DNA of 64,000 nucleotides from Desulforhopalus sp. IMCC35007 (lineage in GTDB: Bacteria > Desulfobacterota > Desulfobulbia > Desulfobulbales > Desulfocapsaceae), in contig NZ_SWCN01000007.1 of the NCBI RefSeq assembly GCF_005116575.1, forward strand, positions 1 to 64,000, read 5' to 3'. Shown piece after piece: positions 17,173 through 24,308 of this stretch (position 1 is the stretch's first letter; each line of letters opens with the position of its first letter). The notes under the pieces were generated by a model. The model was not told the DNA's origin and searched no databases. It worked only from the letters and a program-made list of their open reading frames with translations. Both the position numbers and the translations under genes were made by a program.

Positions 17173-18675
17173 CTATTTATCAGCAGGGTCGTTCAAGGCA
17201 TTGATTGCTTTTGCCAAGATGTTTTGTAGTGCCTGCACTTTTTTTGAATCAAAGGTTTCACTGAGATCCATGCTCCCGATAGGGGATGTTGTTTTGTTAA
17301 TACGGCGAACAGCAAGAGACTCAAGCTGTCTAACCCCATACCCAACCTTACGTATATAGATCAGGTTCATGGGTGATACATTATCTGAGGTGATTCCACG
17401 GCCTGTAGAACCACTACCTAGTGTCATAGAGGGAAACAGGTTTGTTGTTGCTCCCATTCCGCCAAACGAAGCAGGAGTGTTTACAAGCAATCTGCCTACA
17501 GGTTTTTTTAAGGCGAATTGTTGGATGACTTCTTTATCTTCTGAGTGAATAACCAGAGTGTGTGAATTGCGTTCGTGTAATAAGAGCTCAATACATTTTT
17601 CGCAGGCGTGCAGCCAATCAGCTTCGACATATAAGGCGAGAACTGGAGCCAGAATCTCTTTGCAGTATGGATCGTTTTCGGACACGTATTTACGTTCAGC
17701 TATCAGAACGCTTGTATTTTTAGGAAGTGGTAACCTGGCTCTTCTGGCAAGTTCTTCAATAGAAAGTCCGACCATACCTTTTTTACGCTGTCCGTCTGGT
17801 GAGAAGAACAGTGCGGCGAGGCGGTTTGACTCTTCTTCGGTCATGAAGTAGGCGTTATGGGCGTGTAGAGTCTCACGCACTTTATCAGCAATGCAAGCGT
17901 CAGCGACTATAGACTGTTCTGCAGATGGAGCGTTGCCATTATCAAAAGTCTTACTGGCAATGATGTCTTTTATCGCCTGCTCAATGTTGGCCGTTCGTTC
18001 TATGAAGGCGGGACCGTTACCAGTTCCACCATAAATTACGGGCTTGCCACTCGCCCGTGCAACATCTAGCATACCTGGTACACCTGTAACCATGACGAGT
18101 GAGGTTGCCGGGTGATTCATTAGCTCTCTGGTCCCACTTTTACTCACAGGACTCAGATAACCAAGACAACCTTCTGGCAGACCACTTGCCTGAGCAGCCT
18201 CGATCATTATATCTAAGACCCTAATGATCGATTTTGTGGCACTGGGATGAGGCGAGAACAGGATTGCATTTCCTGACTTAAGAGCAATAAGGGTCTTGTA
18301 GATGGTGGTAGAAACCGGGCTTGTCATTGGACAGAGTGCAACAATAACCCCCACAGGAACCCCAATGTCTGTAATTCGCTCAGTTGGATTTTCGTCGATA
18401 ATTCCAACGCAACGCATAGAGCGGAGTTGGCTCCTAACCTGACTGCAGACAAATTGGTTTTTTGTTAATTTATCCTGGCAGTTGCCCGCATAGGTTTCTT
18501 CATGGGACATGACTGCAAGGCAGTGTATATATTGTTCTGCAGCAGTAACAGTAGCTTCAACAATTATATCGAGTTCTTCCTGGCTAAATGTCGCAAGTTT
18601 CTTCTGCGCTTCCATGGCATTTTCGGCCATAATTCTGGCGTACTGGATGGAAAGAAGGTCGTTATCGATAATCAT
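17173..18675 (-). CDS. Aldehyde dehydrogenase homologue lacking the catalytic cysteine
   Basis: A 500-aa paralogue of the CoA-acylating aldehyde dehydrogenase at 11538. The catalytic Cys is replaced: DNGNAPSAEQS here against DNGTVCASEQS there, putting Pro250 where Cys247 should be. The nucleotide loop also differs (VTGVPGM for ATGGPGM). The frame is intact over the full length and the C-terminus keeps an amphipathic helix (KKVQALQNILAKAINAL), so it is conserved as a protein but probably not as an enzyme. A structural, scaffolding or regulatory partner of the active enzyme is the most likely role. ATG start with GGAGG upstream; it directly precedes cutC. Confidence 0.88.
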   Translation of the reverse strand: MIIDNDLLSIQYARIMAENAMEAQKKLATFSQEELDIIVEATVTAAEQYIHCLAVMSHEETYAGNCQDKLTKNQFVCSQVRSQLRSMRCVGIIDENPTERITDIGVPVGVIVALCPMTSPVSTTIYKTLIALKSGNAILFSPHPSATKSIIRVLDIMIEAAQASGLPEGCLGYLSPVSKSGTRELMNHPATSLVMVTGVPGMLDVARASGKPVIYGGTGNGPAFIERTANIEQAIKDIIASKTFDNGNAPSAEQSIVADACIADKVRETLHAHNAYFMTEEESNRLAALFFSPDGQRKKGMVGLSIEELARRARLPLPKNTSVLIAERKYVSENDPYCKEILAPVLALYVEADWLHACEKCIELLLHERNSHTLVIHSEDKEVIQQFALKKPVGRLLVNTPASFGGMGATTNLFPSMTLGSGSTGRGITSDNVSPMNLIYIRKVGYGVRQLESLAVRRINKTTSPIGSMDLSETFDSKKVQALQNILAKAINALNDPADK

Positions 18676-18749
18676 GATGTACCTCCTCCTGCCTGTTTAT
18701 CCTTTGCAATCTTGCAACCATGTCCAACCCCTTTGGTGGAGACCTGAAC

Positions 18750-19364
18750 TTATGCCAACAGTGTTTCGATGTCGTAGATGTTTGTAATCTTCTTCAGGTC
18801 TGGATGTGGAGTGGGGATGACAAGTGAACTGTGTACTTTGGCGCCCATTTGTTCAACGGCTTTGACACCAGCCTCAACAGCTGCCTGGCAGGCACCAACG
18901 TCACCTTCAACGAGTACAGAGATATAACCTGAAGCAACGTTCTCATATCCTATCAGGGTAACGTCAGCTGCTTTAGACATAGCGTCAGCTGCTTCAAGGA
19001 CGAAGACAAGACCAAAGATTTCTATCAGGCCCATTGCTTTGGGTCTTTCAGAGCTACTTCCTTCAGGGGCATCTGGAATTGCGTGGACTGAAACAACATC
19101 AGCAACTGCTCTGATTGGCCGAGGCATCACATTTTGAGCGGTTACTGTCCCAATTTTAGCGGCGGCAGCTGCACCAGCTTCTACAGCAGCTTGGACAGCA
19201 GCGACATCACCTTTCACCATTACTGCGACGAGAGTGGAGCCAATATTTTCGTATGAAATCAGCTCTACATTCGCTGTTTTCAACATAACATCAGCACCGC
19301 CAATGGCCGGAACCATTCCAAGAGTTTCGATAAGGCCAAGTGCCTCTTCGCCATAATACCTCAT
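18750..19364 (-). CDS. Tandem BMC shell protein, first gene of the operon
   Basis: About 204 aa with two non-permuted BMC domains (about 5-92, starting ALGLIETLGMVPAIGGAD; and about 110-195, starting AMGLIEIFGLVFVLEAAD) joined by a short linker. It forms pseudohexameric trimers. Unlike the two PduT-like proteins it has no pore cysteine. GGGAG five bases before the ATG at 19364 decides the start over the GTG at 19376. Confidence 0.88.
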   Translation of the reverse strand: MRYYGEEALGLIETLGMVPAIGGADVMLKTANVELISYENIGSTLVAVMVKGDVAAVQAAVEAGAAAAAKIGTVTAQNVMPRPIRAVADVVSVHAIPDAPEGSSSERPKAMGLIEIFGLVFVLEAADAMSKAADVTLIGYENVASGYISVLVEGDVGACQAAVEAGVKAVEQMGAKVHSSLVIPTPHPDLKKITNIYDIETLLA

Positions 19365-19448
19365 ATGATCTCCCACTGTATTTCAGTAATGTTTTATTAG
19401 TTCGCATTGTAAAAATTGGTATGCACAACAAATTTCAGTAACCGGGCT

Positions 19449-19480
19449 AATGTACAACGTTGCCCATACTGGAGAGTCAA
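19449..19480 (-). promoter_or_regulatory. MerR-type promoter of the BMC operon
   Basis: On the minus strand TTGACT (19480-19475) and TACATT (19454-19449) are 20 bp apart. The spacer shares T2, C4, G11, G12, A14, A15, G17 and G20 with the other two MerR-type promoters in the locus. Transcription would begin near 19442, about 75 bp before the first BMC start codon. Confidence 0.65.
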
Positions 19481-19567
19481 CAATTATTTTTTAAAAAGTT
19501 ATTGGTGGTATTAACTTGTTGAAATGAAATGCAAAAACAACTGAAAAGTGGAAAAAGTACATAAAAA

Positions 19568-19863
19568 CGGTCATATGGTACTGATTATTGTTATCGTTTG
19601 CTTTTTAAACATTCAAAAAAGTTCCAGCCCGTCTCTTTTCATAGCCATATACATTGATGGGTAAATTTGGACTTCAAAACAAAATGAAAAAAATAAACCA
19701 CATGGAAATAGTTATATATGTACGTATTGATCTGGTCGTACCAGCAATACAACGATTCATATTATAGTTGGGCAAACGTGTGGTATGACCAATCTATGAA
19801 CCATCGTCATTGAATTTATTTTGAATTGATAAAAAAAAACATTTATAATACGAGGTATGACAT
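19568..19863. promoter_or_regulatory. Palindromic site array in the divergent intergenic region
   Basis: The 11-bp palindrome TGGTCRTACCA occurs perfectly at 19733-19743 and, inverted, at 19781-19791. Weaker copies lie at 19568-19578 and 19853-19863. Apart from these sites and AT-rich runs, the stretch 19481-19955 holds no gene. The array may bind a second regulator of the divergent operons; no matching regulator gene is identified. Confidence 0.4.
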
Positions 19864-19955
19864 AACTATTTGATAATACGTGTTTAGTGAGCTGATCTAC
19901 TGTTTTTATTCCTTACGATATTGTGATTCAATCTTCAAAAATGACAAAAATGTCG

Positions 19956-19987
19956 TTGACCTTCCCCCTAAGGGAAGGGGGTATAAA
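19956..19987 (+). promoter_or_regulatory. MerR-type promoter of the transporter operon
   Basis: TTGACC (19956-19961) and TATAAA (19982-19987) are separated by 20 bp. The region holds the perfect inverted repeat CCTTCCC-CCTAA-GGGAAGG (19960-19978). The layout and bases closely resemble the BmrR-type operators of MerR-family activators. A 5' leader of about 100 nt would precede the start at 20095. Confidence 0.75.
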
Positions 19988-20094
19988 AGGTGACCTTCCT
20001 GTTGAGGGGAAAGTGAGGTTTAGTGTTGATTTTATATTGGTAAAACGCCGTTTTAATCTGGGAAATAGAATCTTAATCGTAAGAGGAGAAAACC

Positions 20095-21249
20095 ATGGGG
20101 CAAGCATCTGTTGCAGATAATGCAATCATTGCTGGAAGAAGAACGAGTGAGGGTGCGATGAGTGGCGGTACTACCAGTACGGTGACACCCGCAGCCATTG
20201 TTGCTAAAAAAGCATTAGCTTCCAGCTTCCGTCGTCGAGGAATCATGGTCGCTCTGTTTTCAGGGCTGTGCTATGGGTTTTATACAGCATTTATGACCCT
20301 TGGTATGTCAAAAGGGGTTTGGCTTCAATGGTACGGTGAAAATTCAGGACTATCATCTTTTGCTGTGTTGTATTTACTTGGGGCACTTGGTGCTGCTACC
20401 ACTGATACCTGCAGTGCTCTATGGGCAATTGGTATCGCTAATGTGCGTGGTCGCTTTGGTGACTTTACCCGCTGCATCAAAACTAAGCCAGGCATGGTTA
20501 TGGTCACCGCTGCTATTATTGGTGGGCCAATGGCGAGTACGGCCTATGTTGTTGGGTTGCAAATGGCAGGTTCTCTCGTTGTTCCTATCGCGGCACTATG
20601 TCCGGCCGTTGGTGCAATCTTAGGTCGAGTCTGGTTCAAGCAAGAGCTGAATTCCCGAATGATGATGGGTATTGTTATCTGCTTTATTGCAAGTTTTATG
20701 ATCGGTAGCACAGGACTTGGAGACAACGTGCCAGACAACCTGATGCTTGGACTGTTTTTTGGTTTTGTTGCCGCTGTATGTTGGGGAATTGAAGGATGTG
20801 TCTGCGGATATGGTACTTCGATGATTGATCCTGAGATTGGAATTACCATTCGGCAGGTGACTGCAGGTATCTCAAACCTTTTCATCCTTGTTCCTGTATT
20901 TGGTATGATTGCCCATGTAAATGCTTTTGGCATGGTTGTTCAATCATTTACCGATCCTGAAGCAATTATATGGTTCGCTCTTGCAGGTCTGAGTGCATAC
21001 GGAGCTTTTATGTACTGGTATAAAGGTAACGCAATGTGTGGAGCACCACTTGGAATGTCTTGTAACGGTACCTTCTCATTTTGGGGTCCGTTCTGTTGTT
21101 GGATCGTTCTTGGTGTTGTCTTTGGGATAGATGGCTGGGTTATCCCACCAATTGCTTGGGTTGCGGCAGTTGTCATGGTTATTGGTATCTTCATCATAGC
21201 TATGAATCCAATGGATCTGTTCAGAAAAAGTAATGAGGAGGTAGCGTAA
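20095..21249 (+). CDS. DMT-superfamily (EamA-like) membrane transporter
   Basis: A 384-aa protein with a ~45-residue hydrophilic N-terminus followed by about ten predicted membrane segments, in the style of drug/metabolite or sugar (GRP/RhaT-like) transporters. The tightly packed motifs GLCYGFYTAF and GWVIPPIAWVAAV are membrane-embedded. Its position divergent from the choline lyase operon, behind a MerR-type promoter, suggests choline uptake or export of a product such as trimethylamine; the sequence alone does not settle this. A strong AAGAGGAG site precedes the ATG. Two bases separate it from the next gene. Confidence 0.75.
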   Translation: MGQASVADNAIIAGRRTSEGAMSGGTTSTVTPAAIVAKKALASSFRRRGIMVALFSGLCYGFYTAFMTLGMSKGVWLQWYGENSGLSSFAVLYLLGALGAATTDTCSALWAIGIANVRGRFGDFTRCIKTKPGMVMVTAAIIGGPMASTAYVVGLQMAGSLVVPIAALCPAVGAILGRVWFKQELNSRMMMGIVICFIASFMIGSTGLGDNVPDNLMLGLFFGFVAAVCWGIEGCVCGYGTSMIDPEIGITIRQVTAGISNLFILVPVFGMIAHVNAFGMVVQSFTDPEAIIWFALAGLSAYGAFMYWYKGNAMCGAPLGMSCNGTFSFWGPFCCWIVLGVVFGIDGWVIPPIAWVAAVVMVIGIFIIAMNPMDLFRKSNEEVA

Positions 21250-21250
21250 T

Positions 21251-21517
21251 ATGATGGCTCTAAACTATGCAATTTTGAAGATGTTTACCAAGATTGAAGA
21301 AGGCTCTGTAGACACAGTTATAGAATCTTTGAAAGATCATTATGGAACGTTCAAGGCATTTAATAAGAAAGAGATAATAAACGCATTGATGACAGCTGAA
21401 GCAAACGGGCTTCTTGAAGAGTCAAGATTTGAGCTGGATGCTAGTAATGAATTGAAGGTGTACTACCGCGCACATGAAGAAGGTGCTGCAACTATTAATA
21501 AGTACATAAAGGGTTGA
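21251..21517 (+). CDS. Small protein paired with the transporter, 88 aa
   Basis: An 88-aa soluble, mostly helical protein that I do not recognise as a named family. The middle (FNKKEIINALMTAEANGLLEE) looks like part of a winged-helix or small helical domain. It is translationally linked to the transporter (AGGAGG site inside the transporter's last codons) and followed by a terminator, so the two form a bicistron. It may be an accessory or regulatory subunit. Confidence 0.7.
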   Translation: MMALNYAILKMFTKIEEGSVDTVIESLKDHYGTFKAFNKKEIINALMTAEANGLLEESRFELDASNELKVYYRAHEEGAATINKYIKG

Positions 21518-21540
21518 CGGTATGTAGTGTCAACGATATA

Positions 21541-21577
21541 AAAGGGCCGTCTCATTATGAGACTGGCCCTTTTTTTG
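21541..21577 (+). terminator. Rho-independent terminator after the transporter pair
   Basis: A strong stem made of GGGCC and GTCTCAT pairing with ATGAGAC and GGCCC, with one bulged T, is followed by seven T residues. It closes the two-gene unit and separates it from the MerR gene. Confidence 0.9.
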
Positions 21578-21619
21578 TCGTAGATAATAACTGGAACCTC
21601 ATAGAAAAAGGATTTGACG

Positions 21620-22468
21620 ATGAATAAAAAAGATCAGTACTTCATCGGAGACATGAGCCGTCTGTGCAATATTTCTAAAAAAGCATTGCGGTATTATGAC
21701 GAAATCAACCTTATTTCCTCCCAAAGAGATGACTGTAATAATTACAGATTTTATACAGACGAATCGCTGCTGGCGGTACCCGTAATTAAATATTATAAAC
21801 AGATGGGTTTTACTCTTGAACAAATGAAGGAATTCATTGAGGGGCACAACTCAAATGTTTTCAAATCAATCCAACGGTGTTTTAAGGAAAAACTTCGCGA
21901 ACTCGAACAAGAGCAAATTAGCTTACAGAGAAAACAGATTTCTGTAAAAGATTGGTACGAGCTTATTAAAGAAGCAGAAACAGTGATTGAAAACGATATT
22001 CATGAAGTGTCTATAAAGTTTGTTGAGCCATCTCGTATTCTCTTTCAGGATCAATTATTTGAAAATAATAATAAATCATCAATCATAAATCTTAAATTTA
22101 CTAAACATGTTGAAGAGTTAGAGAACGCAATAACCGGTCCGGTCATAATCAACTATTCTTCCTATAAAGACAGGATTGATGGCGAAGATCAAAATATCAA
22201 ATTATTGCAGAAAACAATTATGTCATGTCGGGATGAGAATCTGTATCAGTTTGGAGGACACCTGATGGTGTCTTGCTACCATATAGGAGCGCATGAAAAT
22301 ATTCGTGAATCGTATTTAAGGATTGAAGAATGGGCCTGTGAAAATGGATATGTCCTTGATGGTGAGTCATTTGAAAGATATGTCACTGACTATTGGACAA
22401 CAAATAATAAATCGAAATTTGTAACCGAAATTTTGATTAAAGCATCACGTAAGGGGGCGGGGAAGTGA
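21620..22468 (+). CDS. MerR-family regulator with GyrI-like effector domain
   Basis: About 282 aa. The N-terminal winged helix (residues ~8-75) has the MerR signature around the region starting NISKKALRYYDEINLI, followed by a long coiled-coil dimer helix (~80-120). The C-terminal ~150 residues have the pattern of GyrI/BmrR-type small-molecule-binding domains. AGGA before the ATG at 21620 favours this start over TTG 21614. Its location and the three over-spaced promoters in the locus make it the probable activator of choline metabolism, possibly sensing choline or a related amine. Its own promoter is not obvious. Confidence 0.88.
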   Translation: MNKKDQYFIGDMSRLCNISKKALRYYDEINLISSQRDDCNNYRFYTDESLLAVPVIKYYKQMGFTLEQMKEFIEGHNSNVFKSIQRCFKEKLRELEQEQISLQRKQISVKDWYELIKEAETVIENDIHEVSIKFVEPSRILFQDQLFENNNKSSIINLKFTKHVEELENAITGPVIINYSSYKDRIDGEDQNIKLLQKTIMSCRDENLYQFGGHLMVSCYHIGAHENIRESYLRIEEWACENGYVLDGESFERYVTDYWTTNNKSKFVTEILIKASRKGAGK

Positions 22469-22867
22469 ATTTAGTTTTGGTCACCAAGCTTAACAGTGAT
22501 CGGAAAAAACCATTTCCCCCAAACACTGGGTACCAGTAATGCTGCCCTACATATTTGTTGAATCTTTTAGACATGTAGCATGACTCCAAATTTTACATTC
22601 TTCTTGTATAGACGCAAGGAATAATTACTAATATGTTGTACTAATGTTACGAACATTATTCGTATTTATAAACGGTTAGTGGAAATTTCATTCAGAACTT
22701 GTCTTCCGTACAATGTACGGCCTCATTTGGTAATTGATTGATGATGAGTAGATGAGGTGTGGAGCATTGGGGGGCATTTACAGAAATTCACAGTTTCGCC
22801 TTCACTGACTTACCCTAAGTATTTTTCCTATACGCATGCCTGTATGTAGCAACAGCAGTATAAGAGC
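22469..22867. other. Intergenic stretch without a gene
   Basis: About 400 bp between the MerR gene and the right copy of the direct repeat. No open frame with a plausible start, no RNA gene and no clear terminator were seen. Confidence 0.6.
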
Positions 22868-22964
22868 GAATCAGCAATCTGCTGCAGAGGAATCAGTCCC
22901 ACAGCATCAGAAACAGAATACAAAACGCCGAAAACGATTCAAAAAATCCTCTGCAAAATCTTAA
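22868..22964 (+). repeat. 97-bp direct repeat, right copy
   Basis: Gap-free match to 474-570 with about 6 mismatches. The shared frame ending in TAA is kept, but the sequence upstream of the repeat differs completely from that of the left copy, as expected when an inserted element carries a copy of a gene's 3' end. Confidence 0.8.
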
Positions 22965-23013
22965 GCGGAGATCACTGAATAATATTAATAAATATTTTTT
23001 TATATTAAATATA

Positions 23014-23289
23014 TCATTTAATATTTATGCTGTTTCGCTTGAAATAATCTCGAAATATCTCCTCTGCAAACACTGATTTGTTGCCACCACAGTTGGCATC
23101 TATAGCTTCAATTACATCCAGCGGCAGACGGAACATACAGGCCTTTTTAGTAATTTTACCTTTGGGGCGCCCTCTGCCATCTTTTTTTCCAGAAGACACC
23201 TTTTCTTCTAACTGGGTCGATGTTCCTCCAGCAATAATATCATCAATATTCGTAGGTGCTCCCGGGACCAATTTTTTTTTAGTTTTCAT
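23014..23289 (-). CDS. Ribbon-helix-helix partition partner (ParG-like)
   Basis: A 91-aa basic protein with a flexible N-terminus (~1-50, KKDGRGRPKGKITKK) and a C-terminal ribbon-helix-helix-like part (ACMFRLPLDVIEAIDANCGG). Size and layout fit ParG/ParB-like centromere-binding partners of small ParA proteins. It follows the ParA gene by 9 bp. The surrounding AT-rich repeats are candidate binding sites. Confidence 0.7.
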   Translation of the reverse strand: MKTKKKLVPGAPTNIDDIIAGGTSTQLEEKVSSGKKDGRGRPKGKITKKACMFRLPLDVIEAIDANCGGNKSVFAEEIFRDYFKRNSINIK

Positions 23290-23298
23290 TGTTTATTA

Positions 23299-23925
23299 TT
23301 ATATATTATTAAATATAATATTATGTAGCTTTTTCATTTCCTGAGCAGCCTTGCCTTTTGGTTCGTACTCACTCACTCCAAGGCCAAGGCTAATCGATGA
23401 CTTGTAGGCGACTCTATTATGCAATCTCAGTGGTAATAGAGGCAGTTCATCCGTATACTCGGATAGAGCCGCTTGGGCTTCAACAGATATTTTTGTGTTA
23501 GACCTCACCATATTCAAGATCATCTGGCCTTTCATGCCATTAAAGGGTTTGATTTCTTTAAAGACGTTCACGCTGTCCTCTGCCGCCCAAACATCAAATT
23601 GACTCGGTAAAACAGGCAGCAGAAAAAGATCAGAAGCAGCGACTGCTGATCGAAAAACCTTATTATCTCTTCCTCCGGCGTCAATGATGATAGTGCTAAA
23701 TGCATCTTTGAATCCCAGGACATCCTTGTGGAGCTTATCTGTGATGAGGGCTATGGCATGGATATCGTCAGCTTCTCGCTCCGCTCGAAATGCTACAGCG
23801 GATCCCTGGGGATCAGTGTCGATGAGCAAAACCTTTTGACCGTTTCGGGCACATTCAACGGCAAGATTGACAGAAATAGTCGACTTGCCAACCCCACCCT
23901 TGGTATTACCAACCGTTACAATCAC
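23299..23925 (-). CDS. ParA/ParF-type partition ATPase
   Basis: About 208 aa. It has the deviant Walker A KGGVGKST near residue 10, the switch motif [11 protein letters not shown] and the TIIIDAGG loop, as in small ParA/ParF/MinD ATPases of plasmids and islands. GGGAGGAG five bases before the GTG at 23925 favours that start over the ATG at 23940. With the RHH partner it forms a type Ib-like par operon, which on a chromosome suggests plasmid or island ancestry. Confidence 0.88.
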   Translation of the reverse strand: MIVTVGNTKGGVGKSTISVNLAVECARNGQKVLLIDTDPQGSAVAFRAEREADDIHAIALITDKLHKDVLGFKDAFSTIIIDAGGRDNKVFRSAVAASDLFLLPVLPSQFDVWAAEDSVNVFKEIKPFNGMKGQMILNMVRSNTKISVEAQAALSEYTDELPLLPLRLHNRVAYKSSISLGLGVSEYEPKGKAAQEMKKLHNIIFNNI

Positions 23926-23940
23926 TGTTTCTCCTCCCAT

Positions 23941-24308
23941 TGAAGTTGTATTCAGTTTACTATATTTAATAATATTATATAATATTTTTTTATCTGTTTT
24001 TTAGCTATATTTGTATTTTTGTAAACTCACTCGCCATTCTAACCGGATTTTTGGTCTGTTTACGTTGATTTCTCTATAATTCACAAGAGTAGCGAAGCTT
24101 TGAGCTACGGTTGCAAAGGAACATCTTTTTATCAGATAGTTTACCTGATATACTTTGCAACAGAGTCTGATACCATTATGGGCTTTTGGGTTGCATCAAC
24201 AGGCATACAGTATTTTTACAGATAAGCAAACGGTGATTCGTTTTTGAATTATTTGAGTTTGGAAGGCCCCATATAATAAATAGTCTCGCCATATGCCAGG
24301 ACTCCACA
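23941..24308. promoter_or_regulatory. AT-rich region upstream of the par genes
   Basis: The first 50 bp hold TATTTAATAATAT-type repeats that also occur between the two par genes (23290-23325) and after them (22980-23028). These may be operator or centromere sites. The remaining ~300 bp show no gene. Confidence 0.4.
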
